A program made the translations under genes and the position numbers. Positions 1 through 5,539 of a stretch of DNA of 5,706 bases are shown here, one piece after another. Each line of letters begins with the position of its first letter. Within the stretch, counting starts at the first letter, position 1. The notes under the pieces were generated by a model. That model saw nothing but the letters and a program-made list of their open reading frames with translations. It was not told where the DNA came from and did no database searches. Source of the stretch: Pseudomonadota bacterium. GTDB lineage: Bacteria; Pseudomonadota; Alphaproteobacteria; Parvibaculales; Parvibaculaceae. Where the stretch lies: contig JAJXZC010000012.1 in assembly GCA_021780275.1 (NCBI GenBank), positions 1 to 5,706 on the forward strand, in the 5' to 3' direction.

Positions 1-579
1 GAACGGCCGCGCCGCTTCGACGCGGATTATTGGGCCTTGGCGAAATGCCGGAACGGCTGGCGCGTCGAATTCGCTTTTGCCAGCGCCGCGCGCGATTGGA
101 TGGCGTTCGCGATCGATCTCTTCGGTTCGGCTCAGGATGCCGACATTCTGTCGTATCAGGACCCCTCGCGCGATCGCCACCGCTTTGCCTGCTTCGAAGG
201 CGAGCGTCTCGCCGGCGCTTTATTTCTCGCCGCGGAGCCCGTGCCGGTGTCGCGCGATTGGGCCGTCGAACAATTGTCGACGGCTTTCGCCGATCCGCGC
301 CGCAGGCTCGCGATCATCGCGGCGCGGCCCGACGCCGGCAGTATCGATCGAGGCGCGACGGTTTGCTCCTGTTTCGGCGTCGGCGCCAAGCAGATTGCCG
401 CCGCTGTCGCCGCCGGCTGCACCAGCGTCGAAGCCGTCGGGCAATCCACGCAGGCCGGCACCAATTGCGGCTCCTGCCGTGCCGAAATCAGAAAAATCGT
501 CGACGCAAGCCCGCGCGGCGCGGCGCAAAATGGCGAACAAGTTTCTGCCGAACCGCAACCCCACTACGCCATGCGCTGA
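1..579 (+). CDS. nasA: Assimilatory nitrate reductase large subunit, C-terminal part with BFD-like [2Fe-2S] domain (5' truncated by window edge)
   Basis: The reading frame is open from base 1 and ends at TGA 577-579, giving the last 192 residues of a longer protein. NasA-type enzymes are cytoplasmic molybdopterin proteins that reduce nitrate to nitrite for nitrogen assimilation. The molybdopterin domains lie outside the window. What remains is the tail linker (FEGERLAGALFL, about residues 66-77) and a BFD-like domain at about residues 120-168. Its four cysteines are visible: CSC at 122/124 and CGSC at 156/159 (C-x-C-x31-C-x2-C), the usual [2Fe-2S] ligands of this domain, which in NasA proteins is thought to pass electrons to the active site. 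About 24 residues, low in hydrophobics, follow it. The other candidates, a nitrite reductase or a free-standing Bfd protein, fit less well because of the NasA-like linker. Hand-counted GC of bases 301-360 is 45/60. A neighbouring nas operon upstream is likely but not visible. Confidence 0.88.
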   Translation, partial: ERPRRFDADYWALAKCRNGWRVEFAFASAARDWMAFAIDLFGSAQDADILSYQDPSRDRHRFACFEGERLAGALFLAAEPVPVSRDWAVEQLSTAFADPRRRLAIIAARPDAGSIDRGATVCSCFGVGAKQIAAAVAAGCTSVEAVGQSTQAGTNCGSCRAEIRKIVDASPRGAAQNGEQVSAEPQPHYAMR

Positions 580-625
580 GCATAGGCGGTCTCACATCTC
601 AGCGAACCGTTCACGAGGGCGTGCG

Positions 626-655
626 GCCACGGCGGGCGCCTTGCGCGGACGTGGC
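626..655 (+). other. Compound inverted repeat downstream of nasA
   Basis: An outer stem GCCACG (626-631) pairs with CGTGGC (650-655). Inside it GCGC (636-639) pairs with GCGC (643-646) across a three-base loop. It lies 46 bases after the nitrate reductase stop codon and could protect or end that mRNA, but no T-run follows, so it is not a standard intrinsic terminator. In such GC-rich DNA a chance origin is possible. The rest of the 580-804 gap holds a small palindrome at 707-719 and the ribosome binding site of the next gene; no convincing promoter or RNA gene was seen. Confidence 0.3.
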
Positions 656-804
656 GCTAGCCGCCTCGGTGCGACCGGCCTACTTTGACGTCCGTCGAGA
701 TCGCTGGCATTTAAAATGCTCCCGAAACCCCAGCGAGACCCCAAGCGACGGCATTTGCCGCTTGCTCGAACGCTCCCATGTTGAATTGAGACAGAAAGGC
801 AATC

Positions 805-1917
805 GTGGTGTCTCAAATCAAATCAATTCAAGCGCTTCGCGCAATGGCGGCGATCTCAATCGTATTCGTCCATACACTGGTGGAAGCCACGACATTGCCG
901 GTGCCTCTATCCTTCCGCGGCACCCCGATTCTTCTCGACATTGCCGGCGCTGGCGTTGATGTCTTTTTTGTCATCTCCGGCTTCATTATGGTCTATGCGT
1001 CGCAGGATCTGTTCGGCGTTTCCAAAAGCTGGCTGAAATTTCTTAGGCGTCGTATCGCACGTATTGTTCCATTGTACTGGTTGATGACGACGTTGTTCCT
1101 CGTCGTGCTGGCGGTGACTCCGCAAGCACTCAACGATTCAAAGCCGACCGCTCTCGAAGTCCTGAAATCTTACGTCTTTATTCCTTATCAACACGCGGGG
1201 GATGACCTGATCCGACCGGTCTATAAGCTCGGATGGACACTCGATTATGAAATGTTCTTTTATGTGGCTTTTGCCGCCCTGCTTTTTTTGCCGATGCGCT
1301 CCACGATTTTTGTTCTCTCGAGCTTTTTCGCGACTTTCGTTATCCTGGGAATCGTTTTGACGCCTCCGCCCGGGCCTCTCGCGTTTTGGACCAATCCGAT
1401 AATACTCGAATTCGTCATGGGGACATTCGTCGCTCTGGCTTTCATTGACGGCTGGCGGCTTCCGCCGGCGCTCGCTCTCATCCTGCTTTTGGTCGGCCTT
1501 GGGTCACTCGCATTGGGCGCCATCGGACACCTGGCGACAGACGGGCCGTGGCGTCCCGTGATCAGCGGCCTGCCGGCGGCATTCATCGTTGCTGCCGCCG
1601 CATTGAAGAGAGAGTCTTTATCCCCGGCATCCCCGACCATCCTGACGACGATTGGTCTCGTCGCGCTCGGCGATGCTTCGTATGCCATTTATCTCGCTCA
1701 TCCATGGCTTGTGCGTCTTTCACATTTGATCTGGAACCGCATTCACCTCAGTTCGCATTTGTCGGCGTGGATCTTTGTCGGCACGGTGCTTTTGCTCGTT
1801 GCGCCATTCGGCTTGCTCGTCCATCACTCTATCGAACAGCCTCTCACGGCCTTTGCTCGCGGGCGATCAACAGTTCGAAAGCCGCAACTACCGGCCCTGG
1901 CCAATCAAAACGAATAA
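805..1917 (+). CDS. Membrane acyltransferase, acyltransferase-3 (OafA/YrhL-like) family
   Basis: This is a 370-residue, multi-membrane-span protein of the acyltransferase-3 family, which transfers acetyl or other acyl groups to sugars of O-antigen, exopolysaccharide, Nod factor or similar acceptors at the inner membrane. Family hallmarks are visible in order: IQALRAMAAISIVFVH (8-23) with the conserved membrane histidine H23, GVDVFFVISGFIM (50-62), the basic stretch RRRIARIVPLYW (81-92), GWTLDYEMFFY (143-153), EFVMG (202-206) and GDASYAIYLAHPW (289-301). Length is normal for a stand-alone acyltransferase-3 protein, with no fused SGNH domain. The start is GTG at 805, or GTG at 808; AAAGG at 795-799 sits 5 or 8 bases upstream. 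The gene stands alone on its strand, 225 bases after nasA and convergent with the small secreted gene. Its GC is lower than its neighbours (30/60 in bases 961-1020 and again in 1261-1320, by hand count), which may mark a transferred gene or partly reflect its hydrophobic, T-rich codons. The acceptor cannot be read from sequence. Confidence 0.9.
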   Translation: MVSQIKSIQALRAMAAISIVFVHTLVEATTLPVPLSFRGTPILLDIAGAGVDVFFVISGFIMVYASQDLFGVSKSWLKFLRRRIARIVPLYWLMTTLFLVVLAVTPQALNDSKPTALEVLKSYVFIPYQHAGDDLIRPVYKLGWTLDYEMFFYVAFAALLFLPMRSTIFVLSSFFATFVILGIVLTPPPGPLAFWTNPIILEFVMGTFVALAFIDGWRLPPALALILLLVGLGSLALGAIGHLATDGPWRPVISGLPAAFIVAAAALKRESLSPASPTILTTIGLVALGDASYAIYLAHPWLVRLSHLIWNRIHLSSHLSAWIFVGTVLLLVAPFGLLVHHSIEQPLTAFARGRSTVRKPQLPALANQNE

Positions 1918-1921
1918 TATC

Positions 1922-1949
1922 GCCTCAGCGGCCATTCTATCTGTGAGGC
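1922..1949. other. Inverted repeat between convergent genes
   Basis: GCCTCA (1922-1927) and TGAGGC (1944-1949) are perfect inverted copies separated by 16 bases, just after the acyltransferase stop codon and before the end of the convergent small gene. The position suits a 3'-end structure, but the stem is only six pairs, the loop is long and no T-run follows on either strand, so a terminator role is weakly supported. Confidence 0.2.
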
Positions 1950-2001
1950 AACCGAACCGCCGCCGCTGCTATGCCACGCGCCGCGCGCAGCGCTCTAAAA
2001 C

Positions 2002-2235
2002 TCAATAATCGCTGACCGGGCTCGGATCATAAACGCTCGGAACATTTTCGCCGCATGCATTGATGCGTCCCTGCCGGCCCTGCGCCGCCGAACAGCTCCG
2101 CGGCGATATGTGAGACGCCTTCGTCTGGCTGGCCCGCCACGCATGATCTGACATATGCCCCTTTACATGATGCGAGGCATTGGCAATGCCGATCGAAGCG
2201 AAAAAAAGAAACAGCGCCAGCGTTAAAGTGTTCAT
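2002..2235 (-). CDS. Small secreted histidine-rich protein of unknown function, putative ECF-sigma target
   Basis: I do not recognise a named family. The 77-residue product has a clear Sec signal peptide: a short N-terminus, a hydrophobic core TLALFLFFASIGI (about 5-17) and a likely cut after ANA at residue 20. The mature part of about 57 residues is polar, begins with SHHVKGHMSDH (21-31) with four histidines and a methionine, adds H42, and has two cysteines (C48, C61) that could form a periplasmic disulfide. The ATG at 2235 is chosen over a GTG 60 bases upstream because GGAGAG lies four bases before it and the signal peptide starts there; the longer form would bury the signal under 20 charged residues and has no ribosome binding site. 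A promoter-like site matching that of the sigma-factor operon lies 79 bases upstream. The His/Met cluster suggests metal binding, fitting a regulon with a cupredoxin, but this is inference. Confidence 0.72.
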   Translation of the reverse strand: MNTLTLALFLFFASIGIANASHHVKGHMSDHAWRASQTKASHISPRSCSAAQGRQGRINACGENVPSVYDPSPVSDY

Positions 2236-2260
2236 CGGGCTCTCCGCCGCATCATGGACG

Positions 2261-2290
2261 TGCGAACCGTTGCGCCTCGGGCGCGTCGCA
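2261..2290 (-). other. Two-tier hairpin in the predicted 5' leader of the small secreted gene
   Basis: TGCGA (2261-2265) pairs with TCGCA (2286-2290), and inside it GCGCC (2272-2276) pairs with GGCGC (2280-2284) over a three-base loop, leaving an asymmetric internal loop. It falls between the predicted transcription start (about 2307) and the ribosome binding site (about 2240-2245) of the minus-strand small gene. It may stabilise the mRNA or influence translation; it matches no riboswitch class I know. Only the pairing is seen; a function is inferred. Confidence 0.3.
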
Positions 2291-2313
2291 GACACACCGC
2301 TTGTTCTATTGAG

Positions 2314-2341
2314 GAGACTCGCGCTGAGGCTTTTTTATTCC
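2314..2341 (-). promoter_or_regulatory. Putative ECF-sigma promoter of the small secreted gene
   Basis: Read on the minus strand this is GGAATAAA (2341-2334), eleven bases, then GCGAGTCTC (2322-2314). It is identical in both boxes and in spacing to the site at 5014-5041, while the eleven spacer bases mostly differ, as expected when only the boxes are under selection. GGAA-type -35 and GTCT-type -10 boxes 15-17 bases apart are typical of ECF sigma factors. The -35 box begins 21 bases after the anti-sigma stop codon. The expected transcription start is near 2307, giving a leader of about 70 bases. Confidence 0.75.
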
Positions 2342-2362
2342 GCGCCGGCCATCTGCAGAACG

Positions 2363-3142
2363 TTATTGCTTGATGAAATCATCGACGAAATTTTTGAGCT
2401 CGGGCGGATCGAGATCGGAGACTGCCCAATATCTGAAGCCGCCGCCGGCCCAATCAATCATGTTGTAGCCGTCGACAGTCTTAAAATTCGGCGCTTGCGT
2501 CCGTGTTGATCCGTTCGCAAGCGGCATGGCGACGACCGAAATCAAATGCTGGCGGCGCCGGTAGACCAGGGTCGGCAGCGCATTGCCGGCGATGACTTCG
2601 ACACGGCCGCCGACTAGCGGAAAGCCTTGTGCAGAAAGGTCGGCGGTCGGCGGCGAGAGGCCGAGCTTCCGATCGAGCCACGGTTTTACCGTGTGCTGGT
2701 CCGAAGATTGGACATCGATCGGATTTGCGGCAAGAAGGGCGCGATGGTGTCCATTGGCGACGGCGTCTTCGATCGAAGCCTCGCTCTGCGGCGCGGTGAA
2801 CAGATAGGTTCCGCCACTGGCAACGAGAGCCGTCAGCACGACCGACGCGGCGAGCGCCTGCCAGCTTGGATGATCGAGCGACAAAATCCGCGCCCGCCGC
2901 GGCTTGGACACGGGCCTCGTATCCGAGGCGAGCGCGACAACGCGCGCCGCAAAGTCCGGCGCGACGGCCGGCTTGCCGAACGCCTTGGTGCGCGCTTTCA
3001 AGGCGAGGATGCGGGCATATTCGGCCGCGAGCGCCGGTTCGGCCGCAACCCGCGCCTCGAGTGCCAGCGCGGCCGCCGCATCCAATTCCTGATCGGCCAG
3101 GGCATGCAGCAGCAAATGATCGGCGGATGATAGTGCGGTCAT
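2363..3142 (-). CDS. Membrane-anchored anti-sigma factor paired with the ECF sigma
   Basis: This 259-residue protein has the layout of RsiW-like transmembrane anti-sigma factors (COG5662 type). A cytoplasmic N-terminal helical domain (about 5-75, with HALADQELDAAAALALEARV at 13-32) would bind the sigma factor, a single membrane span lies at about 95-116 (WQALAASVVLTALVASGGTYLF begins at 94; quoted in part), and a periplasmic domain of about 140 residues follows. That domain carries motifs I associate with this family: SSDQHTVKPWL (146-156), QGFPLVGGRVEV (172-183), LVYRRRQHLISV (192-203) and YWAVSDLDPPEL (238-249). There is no cysteine anywhere, so it is not a zinc-binding (HxxxCxxC) anti-sigma of the ChrR/RsrA kind and should not sense by thiol chemistry. 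Its ATG overlaps the sigma stop codon by four bases (3139-3142), which implies coupled translation and fixes the start. It should hold the ECF sigma inactive at the inner membrane until an envelope signal arrives; that signal cannot be read here. Confidence 0.88.
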   Translation of the reverse strand: MTALSSADHLLLHALADQELDAAAALALEARVAAEPALAAEYARILALKARTKAFGKPAVAPDFAARVVALASDTRPVSKPRRARILSLDHPSWQALAASVVLTALVASGGTYLFTAPQSEASIEDAVANGHHRALLAANPIDVQSSDQHTVKPWLDRKLGLSPPTADLSAQGFPLVGGRVEVIAGNALPTLVYRRRQHLISVVAMPLANGSTRTQAPNFKTVDGYNMIDWAGGGFRYWAVSDLDPPELKNFVDDFIKQ

Positions 3143-3672
3143 GACGGCCGTCCGATCTGCATCGCGATCTGTCGCCGTGCGCGAGAGAGACGCGACATGA
3201 CGGTTCCGATCGGGATCGAAAGCATGGCCGCGATTTCTTTATAGCTCAGATCATTGATGTCATGCAGCACGACCACTTCCCGATAGAGTTGCGGCAGCGC
3301 GGCGATGGCGGCTTCGACTGCGGCCGTATCGGCTCTTTGGATAAGCTCGGCTTCGGGGTCGAGACCGGGATCTTCCTGCAAGGCAAGCTCGGTCCCGTCC
3401 GCCTCGGCCGCTGAGCCGACCAGCACAATCTCCTTCGGCCGGTTTTTCGCAAGCCAGGTGAAGCAAGTGTTACGTACGATGCTCAGCAGCCAGGCACGCT
3501 GGCCGCGCCCTTCATAGGAATCGATGGCGCTGAAAGCGCGGATCGAGGCCTCCTGCACAACATCCTCCGCGTCATGCAAGCTTCCCGTCAGCCAACGCGC
3601 GAGCGCCAGCGCATCGGCAAGATGCGGCACAACGATTTGCCGAAAAAGCTCGGACTCTTCGTTGGTTGTCAA
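3139..3672 (-). CDS. ECF-family RNA polymerase sigma factor
   Basis: The 177-residue protein contains only the two ECF sigma domains. Sigma-2 lies at about 15-80, with DAEDVVQEASIRAF (34-47) for core polymerase binding and the region-2.4 stretch QRAWLLSIVRNTCFTWLAKN (58-77) that reads the -10 box. Sigma-4 lies at about 115-168, ending in the helix-turn-helix SYKEIAAMLSIPIGTVMSRL (143-162) that reads the -35 box. It has no extra C-terminal domain. The start is TTG at 3672, the first possible start after an in-frame stop six bases upstream; a later GTG would cut into sigma-2. No strong ribosome binding site is present, so translation may be weak or depend on the cupredoxin gene ending 27 bases upstream. 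The anti-sigma gene follows with a four-base overlap. Matching ECF-type sites before this operon and before the small secreted gene make autoregulation likely. The ECF subgroup was not assigned. Confidence 0.92.
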   Translation of the reverse strand: MTTNEESELFRQIVVPHLADALALARWLTGSLHDAEDVVQEASIRAFSAIDSYEGRGQRAWLLSIVRNTCFTWLAKNRPKEIVLVGSAAEADGTELALQEDPGLDPEAELIQRADTAAVEAAIAALPQLYREVVVLHDINDLSYKEIAAMLSIPIGTVMSRLSRARRQIAMQIGRPS

Positions 3673-3699
3673 ATTTTAAATCCAAACTGGGCATCGCAC

Positions 3700-4020
3700 T
3701 CAGGGGGTAACGACGATTTTGCCCTGCATGCGCGGATGTAATGTGCAGAAATACGGGAACACGCCCGGTTTGTTGAAAGTGACACTCGCCACGTCGTCTG
3801 TGTCAAGCGCCTTCGAGAATAAGCTTCCATCCGTCGCGGCGACCCGGTGTGGGATGTCATCTTCGTTTTTGAAGATGACCGTCGTTCCCACTTTGATTTT
3901 CAGGTCCCCCGGCTTGAACGTGAAGTTGGATATCCCGACCGTGATGACGTTGGAAGATGCCGCAGCGCCGCCGTAGGCGACCGCAAGGGCGATCACCGCA
4001 ATCAAATACCTTAATTTCAT
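3700..4020 (-). CDS. Periplasmic cupredoxin (plastocyanin/amicyanin-like blue copper protein)
   Basis: The 106-residue product has an N-terminal signal peptide (about 1-21, MKLRYLIAVIALAVAYGG then AAA) followed by one small cupredoxin domain of about 84 residues. All four type-1 copper ligands are visible: H58 in DIPHRV, then C92, H95 and M98 in FCTLHPRMQG. The C-x2-H-x2-M spacing is that of amicyanin and other short plastocyanin-like proteins. Such proteins carry single electrons or buffer copper in the periplasm; no partner oxidase or dehydrogenase is in the window. The start is ATG at 4020, with AGAGAG a few bases upstream. The gene sits 15 bases after the metallophosphoesterase stop and 27 bases before the sigma gene, so it belongs to the same transcript and is probably under the same ECF promoter. 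A role in copper or redox stress is inferred from this context. Confidence 0.9.
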   Translation of the reverse strand: MKLRYLIAVIALAVAYGGAAASSNVITVGISNFTFKPGDLKIKVGTTVIFKNEDDIPHRVAATDGSLFSKALDTDDVASVTFNKPGVFPYFCTLHPRMQGKIVVTP

Positions 4021-4035
4021 GACGCTCTCTTTTGC

Positions 4036-4986
4036 TTAATTGTCGGCCAAGGTTTTGTCAGTGATTGCGAGCGGCTGCGATCCCATGCTGACGTCGACGC
4101 GCGTGATGCCGAGGACTTTGCGCAATTGATCGGCCGGCACCACCATCGGGCCGGGCGCCGGCGCCTTGCCGGGCGCGGGTTGTAAAAACGCAAGCGACCG
4201 CGCGGTGTGGAAGGTCATATTGCCTTCGATCTTCTGGATGATCTGGTGAATATGCCCGTTGAGCACCGTCACCGAGCCGAAGCGCCGCAGAAGCTGCAGG
4301 ACTTGCGCGCCGTCGTCCGTGCCCCAGCCCCAATCGGCGTAGACGGTCCAAAGCGGAATATGCGCAAAGACCACGATCGGCGTTGAATTCGACTTGTCTT
4401 TCAGATCGTCGGCAAGCCAGGCGAGCTGCTCCGGCCCGAGATTGCCGAGGCCGCCGGCCTTCAGGTTGACGACATTGACGAGGCCGATGAAATGCACCCC
4501 ATGGTCGTCGAAGGAATACCAGCCCGCGCCGAGCTTTCCCTTGCCATAGCGGTCAGCATAAAGCTTGCCGTTCCCGTCATCGACGAGATCGTGCTCGCCG
4601 GGCACATAATGCGTCTCAATGCCGGCGCTGCCGATAATCTGCGCGGCATCATCGAATTGCGAGGCCAGAGACAAGTGGGTGATATCGCCGGTGTGGATCA
4701 TGAAGGCGGGCTTTGCCGCCAGCGCCTTCACCTTTGCAATTCCTTCCTTCAAAGTGTCGATCGCATGCGGGTTAGCCGCCGCCTTGTTGAAGCCGATATG
4801 GCTATCGGAGATTTGCATAAAGGTGAAAGGGCCCTGTATCGCTTCAGCCGCCTCGGCGGTGCCCAGCAGGCCAAACGACTTGGGCACACCACCCGACACC
4901 GTCCAAAGCACGCCAGTGCCTGCCCAAGCCATACATTCCAGCGCCTGGCGGCGTGAGGGCTCGTAAGTCTGATCTTCGTCTCGCAT
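4036..4986 (-). CDS. Tat-exported metallophosphoesterase (calcineurin-like)
   Basis: This is a 316-residue calcineurin-like phosphoesterase with a twin-arginine signal (SRRQALE, 11-17, then a weakly hydrophobic stretch and an AEAAEA cleavage region near 44-49), so it should be folded and loaded with metal before export to the periplasm. The two-metal centre motifs are in order: DSH (D61, H63), GDITH (100-104), GEHD (130-133), AHIPLW (208-213) and GHIH (244-247). The third motif reads GEHD where the family usually has GNHD/E, so the asparagine metal ligand is replaced by glutamate. The substrate, a phosphomonoester or diester, cannot be told. The start is ATG at 4986, with GAGGAG about nine bases upstream. 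It is the first gene of the sigma-factor operon and lies about 20 bases downstream of the predicted start of transcription from the ECF-type promoter. Dimetal phosphatases often bind Fe, Mn or Zn, so a link with metal or redox stress is plausible but inferred. Confidence 0.88.
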   Translation of the reverse strand: MRDEDQTYEPSRRQALECMAWAGTGVLWTVSGGVPKSFGLLGTAEAAEAIQGPFTFMQISDSHIGFNKAAANPHAIDTLKEGIAKVKALAAKPAFMIHTGDITHLSLASQFDDAAQIIGSAGIETHYVPGEHDLVDDGNGKLYADRYGKGKLGAGWYSFDDHGVHFIGLVNVVNLKAGGLGNLGPEQLAWLADDLKDKSNSTPIVVFAHIPLWTVYADWGWGTDDGAQVLQLLRRFGSVTVLNGHIHQIIQKIEGNMTFHTARSLAFLQPAPGKAPAPGPMVVPADQLRKVLGITRVDVSMGSQPLAITDKTLADN

Positions 4987-5013
4987 CGCGGCAGTCTCCT
5001 CGCTGTCGGATGA

Positions 5014-5041
5014 GAGACTCGCGGCTTCGCGGCTTTATTCC
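5014..5041 (-). promoter_or_regulatory. Putative autoregulatory ECF-sigma promoter of the metallophosphoesterase-cupredoxin-sigma-anti-sigma operon
   Basis: On the minus strand this is GGAATAAA (5041-5034), eleven bases, then GCGAGTCTC (5022-5014), the same boxes and spacing as the site at 2314-2341. Measured from GGAATA, the gap to GTCTC is 17 bases, a usual ECF layout. The predicted start near 5007 leaves a leader of about 20 bases that holds the GAGGAG ribosome binding site of the metallophosphoesterase. The site begins 28 bases past the GtrA stop codon with no clear terminator between, so some read-through from the upstream genes is possible. Confidence 0.78.
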
Positions 5042-5068
5042 CGCGGCGCACGGATTTTTTCCGGGCCG

Positions 5069-5539
5069 CTAACCGAGGCTTTCCGGCCGGCCGGCGAAGG
5101 ACCAGAACGTGTGGAGCAGAAAGCTGCATGGCGGAAAGAGCGCCGCCACGAGCCCATTGCTCCAGAGGCGCCCGAGAGCGAAATCAATGGCCAAAATCTG
5201 TGAGAATGCCGAGAAAATGAAGATCAGCGCGAGCGTCGTCAAAGCGAATCGTGGGCCGTAGAAAACATGGTCCGGCGCGGCGCGATACGTGAAAAAGAGG
5301 TGGCCCACGTAAGAAACGATAAAAGAAAGAGCGAATCCCGCCAGGCTCGCCGCCCACGGCGCAAGTCGGACGGACGAACTCGAGAGGAAAAGCGAAACGG
5401 CGAGATAGGTTGCCGTTGCGAGGCTGCCGACAAGAGCAAAGCGGAGAAGCGTCCATAGGCGGTCGCGCCCGCCAACCAGCACGCTAGGATCCCCGGCACA
5501 GGGGCTTTTGGGAAGCGCAGACCTCTCCGTGCCGGTCAT
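5069..5539 (-). CDS. GtrA-family membrane protein (putative polyprenyl-phosphate-sugar flippase partner)
   Basis: The 156-residue protein has the size and four-span topology of the GtrA family (PF04138): membrane segments at about 31-52, 60-84, 97-118 and 127-147. Family features are the opening RFALVGSLATATYLAVSLFL (33-52), the span ending in FIVSYVGHLFFTYR (73-86), and the last span with FWSFAG (145-150), matching the usual aromatic-rich W-x-F ending. GtrA proteins are thought to help move a lipid-linked sugar across the inner membrane for modification of O-antigen or cell-wall glycans. The ATG at 5539 overlaps the stop of the glycosyltransferase gene upstream by four bases, which fixes the start even though it leaves a rather long polar N-terminus of about 28 residues. 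The family match is clear; the sugar and acceptor are unknown. Confidence 0.85.
   Translation of the reverse strand: MTGTERSALPKSPCAGDPSVLVGGRDRLWTLLRFALVGSLATATYLAVSLFLSSSSVRLAPWAASLAGFALSFIVSYVGHLFFTYRAAPDHVFYGPRFALTTLALIFIFSAFSQILAIDFALGRLWSNGLVAALFPPCSFLLHTFWSFAGRPESLG

Noticed and set aside
30..959. 309-residue open frame overlapping nasA, the gap and the acyltransferase start
   Set aside because: The product is arginine-rich low-complexity sequence with no family features, and it crosses two well-supported genes and the non-coding gap. This is a shadow frame in GC-rich DNA.
1177..1184. Third TTTATTCC (GGAATAAA on the minus strand)
   Set aside because: It lies inside the acyltransferase coding region and no GCGAGTCTC box was seen at the right distance, so it is taken as chance.
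2236..2295. Upstream GTG start that would extend the small secreted protein to 97 residues
   Set aside because: No ribosome binding site precedes it, it would bury the signal peptide behind a charged stretch, and the ATG at 2235 has GGAGAG at good spacing.
2627..3130. 167-residue plus-strand open frame opposite the anti-sigma gene
   Set aside because: Arginine-rich mirror frame of a clear coding sequence; no recognisable domain or start site.
4492..4956. 154-residue plus-strand open frame opposite the metallophosphoesterase
   Set aside because: The opposite strand encodes all the phosphoesterase motifs in order; this frame shows none of any family.
5051..5068. T-run after a GC-rich stretch (plus strand) as a terminator
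   Set aside because: The T-run would serve only plus-strand transcripts, and no plus-strand gene leads into it. For the minus-strand GtrA gene it reads as an A-run, so it cannot be an intrinsic terminator there.
5086..5096. CCGGCCGGCCGG-like palindrome at the end of the GtrA gene
   Set aside because: It is inside the coding region and simple GC repeats of this kind are expected in GC-rich DNA; no T-run or second copy supports a function.
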